From Armatimonadota bacterium (GTDB taxonomy: Bacteria > Armatimonadota > Abditibacteriia > CG2-30-59-28): 23,188 nucleotides of DNA. This document shows positions 17,400 to 23,188 of this stretch, one piece after another. The number at the start of each line of letters is the position of its first letter. Within the stretch, counting starts at the first letter, position 1. Under the pieces are notes generated by a model. That model had not been told where the DNA came from. It saw nothing but the letters and a program-made list of their open reading frames with translations, and ran no database searches. The position numbers and the translations under genes are program-made. The DNA lies in the NCBI GenBank assembly GCA_016199605.1, contig JACQGJ010000209.1, positions 1-23,188 on the forward strand, in the 5' to 3' direction.

Positions 17400-19205
17400 T
17401 CACCATACCCTCATCACGACCGGTCTCTTCGGTAACGCGTCGTCGCTCAACCACAGGAGAGGGAAACGCTGTGTGCTGCCATAGGTGTCGAGGCCGCCTG
17501 ACAGCATGAGCACCGTTTGTCGGCGAGGTTCGGCGCCATCGTTGTCCACGACCGCGACGTTGAGGCCAACGTGTCTGGGTGTAGTCGAACCTCCGTTCCG
17601 GAGAAACGCATTGTCGAGGGTAACCACGAATCGGTACCCGCCGATGTTGGTCTCCGCACGGTTCGGGTACGAAACCTCAATCGCATTTTTCATGGCGCCA
17701 TCGATCCGCTGAAGCTTCGCTGGATTCCCGCTGGCGACAGAGGGGAAACCCCACAACTCCCACCGTCCCTCACGCTTGCGTGGGCTTGCCGGGGCGAAGG
17801 ATTCGTACTGAGGAGGAGTGACGCGAAGGACGTAAACTCCTCTCCCCCACCACGGCGTGCCCTGGGCTTCTTCGGGTCGCAAGTCCCACAGCATCTCCAC
17901 ACAATCGCAGCTAACATCCTGGTCCGAGTACGAGGCCGTAAGAACTCGGTCGTCCGTCACCGAGCAGTCAATGGCGATCCCGTCCCCTTTCCCCCGCAGG
18001 CTCACCTGGGCGGCGAGGTCCTCCTCAGAGGTGCGGTGGCTTCGCCCCACCGCGATGTGACCGCGACCGAGGTGGGCGCTCCAAAGGTGATCCTCCTGCG
18101 ACGACGGAATGACAGGGCTGATCGTTACCTCCGCTTGGTCCGAGTCGTACCCTCCGCGGCCCGGCGACGTTGCGCCCAGACGAACGATCCCCTGGCTACT
18201 GCGCGGCAGAGGAGAGAACGAAGTGGAGGTTGATCTGCTCTGGTGTCCTCGCAGCAAAACATCGTGTAGGGACAACAGGCGACGCCATTGTGGATCTTCC
18301 CAAGTGACCCGAGTCTCCACGCTTACCACGTCTTGATTCACGATATTCCCTCTCACGGTGGGTTTCCCTGAGGCCTCAAGCACCCAGGCCCCTCGGTCAA
18401 TTCTCGTCTGCACCTTGGGTCGTCGACCGATAGCGCCTTGCAGCGTCTCGATCAACTCCCGAGCCATCAGATTGTGAGAGTAGCCGTTGGGATGGAGAGT
18501 GAACAAAAGCATCCATGCGGTGTCCTGGAAAAACCCTCGATCATCGTGCGGGTTCTGCCTGAGGACCCTGTCAAAGTCGGCGCACGGGAGCTCCGACCGC
18601 TTGGCAAATTCTCTCGCAGCAAGGGCCATTCTGCGATCGGCTTCGGTGTCCCCAAACGGCGGAATGGCAAGAAGGATCGCAGCGTTTGTGTCCTCGCGGA
18701 TCTGACTTACAAGGTCGGCCATCCCGGCCTGGTATTCTAACGGAGGGACTCTCAGGCCCACATCAGCCCCTCCGAACTGGAGCGTCACGAGGTCCGGCTG
18801 AAGGGGAATGAGTCGCTGGCGCAGGATCACCTCCTCCGCGTAATCAGCAGGGGAACCGAGAGCGCCGAGATTGTGGAAACCGATGGAGGCGTTTGGGTAG
18901 AGTTTGCCAAGAGCGTCCCGGAGCCGCTCGGCGTAGGACTCGCAATGGTGAGCAACACCGATCCCGTAGGCGAGAGAATCACCCATGCACGCGACGGTGA
19001 CGCGCGTTTTCCCATTGAGCCTCCGGCCAAGCCGCGTGAATCGTTCCGGAGGAATCAGAGGGATCTCCAGGTTAGACTTCTGCAACAATCGCGGTGAAGT
19101 CGGAGGCGAAGGGGCGGCGAAGCTGCCGCGGACTATCGACAAAGTGAAACAAGTCAAAGCGCCATGGATCGTAGCAACCCAGACCCCCATACAGCGAAGT
19201 TTCAT
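17400..19205 (-). CDS. Secreted SGNH/GDSL-hydrolase-like protein with large beta-rich C-terminus (601 aa)
   Basis: A signal-peptide-like N-terminus (hydrophobic to about residue 31, ending SFAAPSPP) precedes an SGNH-type domain. Block I is VACMGDSLAYG with Ser77, and the C-terminal catalytic block is TLHPNGYSHN with His238. Two usual residues differ: block III reads FGGADVG where G-x-N-D is expected (no Asn), and the Asp of the DxxH block is Phe235. The fold is clear but full esterase activity is uncertain. Residues about 260-601 form a beta-rich region (DRGAWVLEASGKPTVRGNIV onward) that I do not recognise; it may bind carbohydrate. SGNH enzymes often remove acetyl or other esters from polysaccharides, which would fit the lyase-like neighbour. 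The ATG at 19205 is preceded by GGGGG. Confidence 0.75.
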   Translation of the reverse strand: MKLRCMGVWVATIHGALTCFTLSIVRGSFAAPSPPTSPRLLQKSNLEIPLIPPERFTRLGRRLNGKTRVTVACMGDSLAYGIGVAHHCESYAERLRDALGKLYPNASIGFHNLGALGSPADYAEEVILRQRLIPLQPDLVTLQFGGADVGLRVPPLEYQAGMADLVSQIREDTNAAILLAIPPFGDTEADRRMALAAREFAKRSELPCADFDRVLRQNPHDDRGFFQDTAWMLLFTLHPNGYSHNLMARELIETLQGAIGRRPKVQTRIDRGAWVLEASGKPTVRGNIVNQDVVSVETRVTWEDPQWRRLLSLHDVLLRGHQSRSTSTSFSPLPRSSQGIVRLGATSPGRGGYDSDQAEVTISPVIPSSQEDHLWSAHLGRGHIAVGRSHRTSEEDLAAQVSLRGKGDGIAIDCSVTDDRVLTASYSDQDVSCDCVEMLWDLRPEEAQGTPWWGRGVYVLRVTPPQYESFAPASPRKREGRWELWGFPSVASGNPAKLQRIDGAMKNAIEVSYPNRAETNIGGYRFVVTLDNAFLRNGGSTTPRHVGLNVAVVDNDGAEPRRQTVLMLSGGLDTYGSTQRFPLLWLSDDALPKRPVVMRVW

Positions 19206-19298
19206 CGTTGAACCCCCGAGGTTTCGCTATGAGCATTGAACGTGGCAGGCAGCCACAGCCCGGTATGTTCACACGTTCCCTGGTAAAAAGCAAGAGGA

Positions 19299-19327
19299 TT
19301 GACATTACACTGAAGCGCCGATATACT
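19299..19327 (+). promoter_or_regulatory. Near-consensus sigma70 promoter abutting the histidine kinase start
   Basis: -35 TTGACA (19299-19304, perfect consensus), 17-base spacer, -10 TATACT (19322-19327, five of six). The expected transcript start is about 19334-19337 and the ATG is at 19337, so the message would have a leader of zero to about three bases. No Shine-Dalgarno sequence precedes the ATG. Confidence 0.75.
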
Positions 19328-19336
19328 GCTTCCGAC

Positions 19337-20788
19337 ATGAACGATGCCACCGTCAAAGAGTTTATCCAGACCGTCGTAGACACCCAGATTAAGAAAGACC
19401 TCGTCGTTTTTTTGTACCAGAATCCGTGCATGGATGACTGTCGCGGACTGGCGGTGTGGGTCAATCAGGGGCCTGAAGCCATCGCCGGTGAGATCGATCA
19501 TCTGGTCGTGGCCGGCATCTTGCGCAAGGATGGCGAAGGCGCGACAGCCATCTATTCCTACGACCCAAAACCTGAAGTGGCGGAGGTCGTCAGGGACTTT
19601 GTGCAGTTCTACAAACAAGAACGCGATGCCGTCCAGACGGAGCTTTCCAAGCTGCGTGAACAGGTGGATCGGCTGCGTCACGAAAGCTTGCGCGAAATCC
19701 AGCGGGAACAGAGCCGAACCAAGACGATCATCGCCAGCATGGCCGATGGCGTCATCGTGACCGATTATCAGGACACCGTGGTGCTCTATAATCCCGCGGC
19801 AGCGTCGCTCCTGGGATGGGACGATCGGTCCGCCCTCGGCAGGCCTTTGCAGGACTCCATCAAAGTGGACTCCCTGACCCCACTGGTCAGCAAGCTGCAT
19901 GAGATTAAAGAACAGCCCTACACCCTCGTTTCCACCGAGCTGGTACTGAACGATCCCCGCTCTCTGACTGTCAAGGCAAATCTATCTCCTGTCCATGATG
20001 CAGACGGGGAGCGCATCGGGGCGGTTACGGTTCTCCGCGATGTCACTGAGTTCAAGGAGCTCGACAGAGCGAAGAACGATTTCATCTCCATGATCTCCCA
20101 CGAGCTGCGCTCCCCTTTGACCTCGATCAAAGGGTTCCTCCTGTCGTTAATGCGCGGGCTCTTCGGGGAAGTTTCCCAGAAACAGATGGAGCCCTTGCAG
20201 ATCATCCGTGACCAGAGCGACAGGTTGTTGAACCTCATCAACGATTTGCTGGAGATTTCACGAGGGGAGATGAAGCTCACCGAGCAAAAACTTGAGCCGA
20301 CGGACCTCGGGGCGCTCCTCCGCCGGTGCGTGGATCTCGTCCAGGGCCAGGCTTCCGATAAGCAAATCGAGATTCATCAGGAGATTCCCGAATCCCTGCC
20401 GGCTATCGACGCGGACTGCGAGAATATGGAGAAAGTATTCAGCAATCTACTGAGCAATGCGGTGAAATACACTCCACCGGAAGGCGAGGTTTTCGTGGTC
20501 GTCCGGGATCTGGGAATGCACTTGCAGGTGTCTGTTGCCGATACCGGTTTCGGCATACCCGAAGAGAGTCTCCCCAGGGTTTTTGAGAAGTTCTACAGAG
20601 TCAAGAATGAAAAGACTCGTGAGATCATGGGCACCGGTCTGGGGCTGTCGATCGTGAAAAACATCGTCGACGATCACAATGGCACGGTGGAGGTGACCAG
20701 TCCCTACATTTCCAATCCGGAGGGGAAAAGCAGCGGAACGGCTTTCACCGTCACCTTGCCCCGAAGACAGGCCGTCGCTCAACAGTGA
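19337..20788 (+). CDS. Soluble histidine kinase: winged-helix-like N-terminus, coiled coil, PAS, HisKA, HATPase (483 aa)
   Basis: No membrane helix or signal peptide, so cytoplasmic. Residues 1-90 look like a winged-helix domain (VKEFIQTVVDTQIKKDLVVF, then 'EAIAGEIDHLVVAGILRK', ending with GATAIYSYD), with Cys31 and Cys35 between them. A coiled coil (about 92-130), a PAS domain (about 130-240), HisKA with phospho-acceptor His255 in ISHELRSP, and an HATPase follow: N box Asn374, ADTGFG (401-406), GTGLGLS (432-438). All catalytic motifs are intact. No response regulator gene is next to it, so it is an orphan kinase. Start 19337 is chosen because the predicted promoter would not transcribe any in-frame Met further upstream. 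The adjacent lyase and SGNH genes might be under its control, but that is not shown. Confidence 0.88.
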   Translation: MNDATVKEFIQTVVDTQIKKDLVVFLYQNPCMDDCRGLAVWVNQGPEAIAGEIDHLVVAGILRKDGEGATAIYSYDPKPEVAEVVRDFVQFYKQERDAVQTELSKLREQVDRLRHESLREIQREQSRTKTIIASMADGVIVTDYQDTVVLYNPAAASLLGWDDRSALGRPLQDSIKVDSLTPLVSKLHEIKEQPYTLVSTELVLNDPRSLTVKANLSPVHDADGERIGAVTVLRDVTEFKELDRAKNDFISMISHELRSPLTSIKGFLLSLMRGLFGEVSQKQMEPLQIIRDQSDRLLNLINDLLEISRGEMKLTEQKLEPTDLGALLRRCVDLVQGQASDKQIEIHQEIPESLPAIDADCENMEKVFSNLLSNAVKYTPPEGEVFVVVRDLGMHLQVSVADTGFGIPEESLPRVFEKFYRVKNEKTREIMGTGLGLSIVKNIVDDHNGTVEVTSPYISNPEGKSSGTAFTVTLPRRQAVAQQ

Positions 20789-20792
20789 CAAG

Positions 20793-20809
20793 GCGGGCCT
20801 GCCACCCGC
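20793..20809. terminator. Possible hairpin between the kinase and the DUF456 gene
   Basis: GCGGG (20793-20797) and CCCGC (20805-20809) flank a seven-base loop just after the kinase stop codon. No T-run follows, so a Rho-independent terminator is only a possibility. Confidence 0.25.
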
Positions 20810-20824
20810 GCTGATCGCAGGGGG

Positions 20825-21382
20825 TCAAGCGGTCAAAGCTCTGTGGAGAAGTACCACCATCACAACCGCCAAAGCCAGCTTCAAGACAATCCCGGCGAAC
20901 CGCCCCAGCATGGCGCCAAGACCTGCGCGGACGGCGGCTTGTCGATCTTTGCCCTGCACAAGCTCGACAAGAACAACCCCCACAAATGCTCCGGCAAAAG
21001 CACCCATTACCGGCCCAATCATCACGCACACCACCGCACCGACCGGGCCCATCGTCAGACCGATAGCACCCAACAACGGCGCCACGTGAGACCCTGACAG
21101 AGCGCCGATCAGCCCACCCACCAGAGAAGCCACGATCCCCTTCTTCGAGGTGCCATACTTCTTCGCTCCCGCGGCGGACATTAGATTGTCTGCCACCTCC
21201 GCGACTATGGTGAGGGCGAGAAGCCCAAAGACCAGATTTCCGGAGATCCTTTCAAATCGGGTGAGCGCCCCATAGATCAGCGCATCAAGCCAGAGGATCA
21301 CCGTTCCCGGAATCCCAAAAGGCAGGGACAGGAGCGCTATCGCGATGACGAAGTAGAAGACGATCAGCCCAACAGTTTCCAT
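20825..21382 (-). CDS. DUF456 family membrane protein (185 aa)
   Basis: Small polytopic membrane protein with a first hydrophobic block containing SLPFGIPGTVILWLDALIYG, the proline/glycine motif of DUF456 proteins. Glycine-rich helices follow (GGLIGALSGSHVAPLLGAIG and 'GPVMGAFAGAFVGV'), then a basic loop (GKDRQAAVRAG) and a last helix. The function of DUF456 is not established; glycine zippers suggest helix packing or oligomerisation. It converges with the kinase gene across a 36-bp gap. The start at 21382 has only a weak AAGG upstream. Confidence 0.78.
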   Translation of the reverse strand: METVGLIVFYFVIAIALLSLPFGIPGTVILWLDALIYGALTRFERISGNLVFGLLALTIVAEVADNLMSAAGAKKYGTSKKGIVASLVGGLIGALSGSHVAPLLGAIGLTMGPVGAVVCVMIGPVMGAFAGAFVGVVLVELVQGKDRQAAVRAGLGAMLGRFAGIVLKLALAVVMVVLLHRALTA

Positions 21383-21440
21383 GTAAGCCTTATGGAAGGC
21401 ACGCGGGGTCTTGTGACGCCGACTGCCTGCCCTCCTCCCG

Positions 21441-22295
21441 TCACACCGGTTCTTCTTTCCTGAAGTTCAAGCAGTAGTGGTGAAAAGTGTTGCTGACCCA
21501 GGCATTTCCCAACCCGTATGGAGCGAGCCGTTGGTTGTCCTGACACCAGATTTTCTCGTCCTTCAAAACAAAGAACCTCGACAGCTCTCTTCCCAGGTCC
21601 CAGGCCAAAGGGTACATCCTGCCGCCCTTCTTTATGTTCTTCACGATGACCGTCATGTACGCTTTGTTCCTGAGCTTCTGGTACACCAGTCGGTAAATCT
21701 CGCACAGCGCTTCGACGAACTCGTCATAGTCGTCAATGTTCCCAATATCGTCCGGAAGATCCGAGTAGTAAACATCCATCGCCGCAAGCTCCCTGCGCTT
21801 CTGCTGTGTCTCAAATCCCCTCATGCGGAGCATGTCCCAGTAAGGCGGACTGGTCACGCAGTAGTCGATCGGTGGCAGCCTGAGGCTGCGGAGGTTCCTG
21901 GCGTCCTCGACGATGATTCTCTGAGCAGGGACCTTTCCGCGGCTTTTCGGCAAGGTCTTTCTTTCCTCGTCCAGGATTTCCTCCGCAATCACCGCATACT
22001 TCGGGTTCAGCTCAATCCCGATCCCTCGTCTCTCCGCGCGCAAACAGGCAACCAGAGCGCTTCCGGTTCCAACCATCGGGTCGAAAACAGTTTGTCCCTT
22101 CTTGGTAAAAAACTCAATGAACTCCTGGATCAGTGTTTCAGGGAATTTTGCCGGGTGAACCACCACCGACTTGCGCCTCGGCGGCGGGTTGTGCACGAAC
22201 CAGCTCTTCTGAAAGAGGAGCCATTCTTTGGAGGATAGGTCGTTGAGGCGATTGGGGCGCGGAGGCTTGAGAACCGATTGTGCTGCTTGCTGCAT
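21441..22295 (-). CDS. DNA methyltransferase, SPPY type (N4-cytosine or N6-adenine), orphan (284 aa)
   Basis: Start at ATG 22295 gives an N-terminus that runs into the first conserved block. An AAGGA lies about 12 bases before it, which is a loose spacing. Blocks in order are: the motif X-like SWFVHNPPPRRKSVVVHPAKF (about 31-51), motif I FDPMVGTGSA (71-80) for S-adenosylmethionine, then IELNPKY (94-100), and motif IV TSPPY (148-152). An X-I-IV order with the target-recognition region last matches the gamma class. TSPPY is more often seen in N4-cytosine enzymes, but modification type cannot be settled here. No restriction endonuclease gene is visible nearby, so it may be a solitary epigenetic enzyme. 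The C-terminus (LAPYGLGNAWVSNTFHHYCL) is intact. Confidence 0.85.
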   Translation of the reverse strand: MQQAAQSVLKPPRPNRLNDLSSKEWLLFQKSWFVHNPPPRRKSVVVHPAKFPETLIQEFIEFFTKKGQTVFDPMVGTGSALVACLRAERRGIGIELNPKYAVIAEEILDEERKTLPKSRGKVPAQRIIVEDARNLRSLRLPPIDYCVTSPPYWDMLRMRGFETQQKRRELAAMDVYYSDLPDDIGNIDDYDEFVEALCEIYRLVYQKLRNKAYMTVIVKNIKKGGRMYPLAWDLGRELSRFFVLKDEKIWCQDNQRLAPYGLGNAWVSNTFHHYCLNFRKEEPV

Positions 22296-22315
22296 TGTGT
22301 GCTTCGTTCCTTTGC

Positions 22316-22335
22316 TGTGATGATGGTGTGATGAT
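22316..22335. repeat. Two 9-bp direct repeats, 11-bp period, upstream of the methyltransferase
   Basis: TGTGATGAT occurs at 22316-22324 and 22327-22335, separated by GG. One helical turn apart, 21-40 bases upstream of the methyltransferase start. Could be a binding site for a small regulator or simple low-complexity sequence. Confidence 0.3.
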
Positions 22336-22436
22336 ACATGAAGAGTGAAACGTGAGACGGCGACGCTTGAGGTCAAAGGACGGGCTGCGATTCACGAACC
22401 GCGCACCAGGTTTCAAGCCTCACCCGTAGCGGGCTA

Positions 22437-23096
22437 TTACATATCCTTCTCCATTTCGTGCCTCTGAATCTGAAATCCGGCTTTCTGGTAAAGTCGGAGG
22501 GCGGCGGCGTTGCTCGAAGTCACGGTCAGGCGCAACTTGCGAAGGTGATGGAACCGGAAGAACGACTCAGCTTTCGCCATCATCATGTTCCCGATCCCTC
22601 GCTCCCGGAGTTCGGGGCGGACGTAGATGTTGTTGATGTAGCCATACCTTTCCCCAGTCCAGGTGCTGGAAAAGATGGCGACCCATAAGAAACCGACCAC
22701 CTCCCCGTCGATTTCGACGACGAAAACTCCGTGGTTCCGGTCGTTGGTGGCGCGCCTGAGGTCATTGCGGAAAGCGGTCTCGAATCGCCGTGTCATAATG
22801 AAATCAGGGAAATTCAGAGAGAAGGTATCCTCCTGGAATGAATACACGACTTCCGCATCTCGGAACCAGTTAAAGCGCCGAAGTACGGGACAGGCTTTCT
22901 GCGCTCTCTCACTGCTCACCTCTAAGTCAAGGTCAGATGCGCCCCGATAGAGGCCGACCCCTCCGGCGCGAGAGTCCGCGACCACAAGTTCCGGAAGGGA
23001 TAACGACTGAGCTTTCAGTCCTGCCATCGTCATAGAGGACCTGGCTGAGAACAACTGTGCGGCGCAGGCCCTCAAACGAGGCCACGGATTCATCAT
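22437..23096 (-). CDS. GNAT-family N-acetyltransferase (219 aa)
   Basis: The acetyl-CoA pocket is seen as 'INNIYVRPELRERGIGNMMMAKAESFF', with RERGIG (164-169), followed by SSNAAALRLYQKAGFQ, the GNAT motif B. The N-terminal 70 residues before the GNAT fold (WFRDAEVVYSFQEDTFSLNF) have no clear match and may form an extra domain. The start is uncertain: ATG 23096 lies one base after the stop of the upstream partial gene (TAATATGATG) with a GGGG about seven bases earlier, suggesting translational coupling. ATG 23114 or a downstream ATG at 23033 are alternatives. GNATs acetylate small molecules or proteins; the substrate is unknown. Confidence 0.82.
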   Translation of the reverse strand: MMNPWPRLRACAAQLFSARSSMTMAGLKAQSLSLPELVVADSRAGGVGLYRGASDLDLEVSSERAQKACPVLRRFNWFRDAEVVYSFQEDTFSLNFPDFIMTRRFETAFRNDLRRATNDRNHGVFVVEIDGEVVGFLWVAIFSSTWTGERYGYINNIYVRPELRERGIGNMMMAKAESFFRFHHLRKLRLTVTSSNAAALRLYQKAGFQIQRHEMEKDM

Positions 23097-23097
23097 A

Positions 23098-23187
23098 TTA
23101 AGACCCCAACCCATGTTCGAAGCGATCTTCCCCGAACACCTCCGCCCTAAACCTGAGGATTTCTGCTCCTTCTTTCCATGCGTCAGG
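23098..23187 (-). CDS. C-terminal fragment of a gene continuing beyond the right edge
   Basis: An open minus-strand frame of 29 codons ending in TAA (23100-23098). The visible peptide begins PDAWKEGAEILRFRAEVFGE and ends EHGLGS. Protein-like composition and the tight TAATATG junction with the GNAT start suggest a real upstream gene in the same transcript. The family cannot be told from this fragment. Confidence 0.45.
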   Translation of the reverse strand, partial: PDAWKEGAEILRFRAEVFGEDRFEHGLGS

Positions 23188-23188
23188 A

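Noticed and set aside
17382..17404. GGTG/CACC hairpin between convergent lyase-like and SGNH genes
   Set aside because: Only four base pairs and no T-run; not a credible terminator.
19206..19298. Minus-strand promoter for the SGNH gene
   Set aside because: Only weak boxes (e.g. TTGCTT with an AACATA-like -10 at 18 bases) were found; not strong enough to list.
19208..19336. Longer N-terminus for the histidine kinase
   Set aside because: The near-consensus promoter lies inside this stretch, and the extra residues look like untranslated sequence.

Overview
The window looks like a contig from an uncultured, GC-rich, free-living heterotrophic bacterium. Paired OPT-like transporters, a UROD-family enzyme, a Gfo/Idh/MocA oxidoreductase, a large CBM9-plus-lyase-like secreted protein and an SGNH esterase are a mix I associate with Armatimonadota and neighbouring groups (Planctomycetota, Hydrogenedentota and similar MAG lineages). 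That placement is inference from gene content, not a phylogenetic result. No rRNA, tRNA, CRISPR array, insertion sequence or phage gene was seen.

Layout. (a) 1-9369, + strand: a tight four-gene run. It holds the 3' part of an OPT-like transporter, a giant fusion of an M28-peptidase-like ectodomain to an FtsX/MacB-type permease, a second OPT-like transporter, and a UROD-family protein. The first pair overlaps by ATGA and the second pair is separated by about 10-22 bp, so they are probably cotranscribed. (b) 9388-10368, - strand: a Gfo/Idh/MocA oxidoreductase converging on the UROD gene. (c) 10369-10772: no gene seen. (d) 10773-13843, - strand: an ORC/AAA_16-like P-loop ATPase, a small gene apparently broken by an in-frame TAA, and an acyl-CoA synthetase. 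(e) 13844-14102: a divergent promoter region with good sigma70-like boxes in both directions. (f) 14103-17381, +: a secreted protein of about 1,092 aa with a CBM9-like N-terminus and a heparinase/alginate-lyase-like body. (g) 17400-19205, -: a secreted SGNH-hydrolase-like protein with a large beta-rich tail. (h) 19337-20788, +: a soluble winged-helix-PAS-histidine kinase whose near-consensus promoter abuts its start codon, suggesting a leaderless mRNA. (i) 20825-23187, -: a DUF456 membrane protein, an orphan SPPY-type DNA methyltransferase, a GNAT acetyltransferase, and the last 29 codons of a gene running in from the right edge.

How it may fit together (inference): region (a) could be an envelope uptake or export system in which two OPT-like carriers work with an FtsX-type permease. 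The permease's ectodomain keeps the M28 fold but has lost most metal ligands and the catalytic Glu, so it may bind a ligand rather than cut it. The ABC ATPase expected for an FtsX-type permease is not in the window and could lie to the left. The secreted lyase-like and SGNH proteins fit polysaccharide degradation, and the UROD and Gfo/Idh proteins could act on the resulting small molecules. None of these functional links is proven by the sequence.
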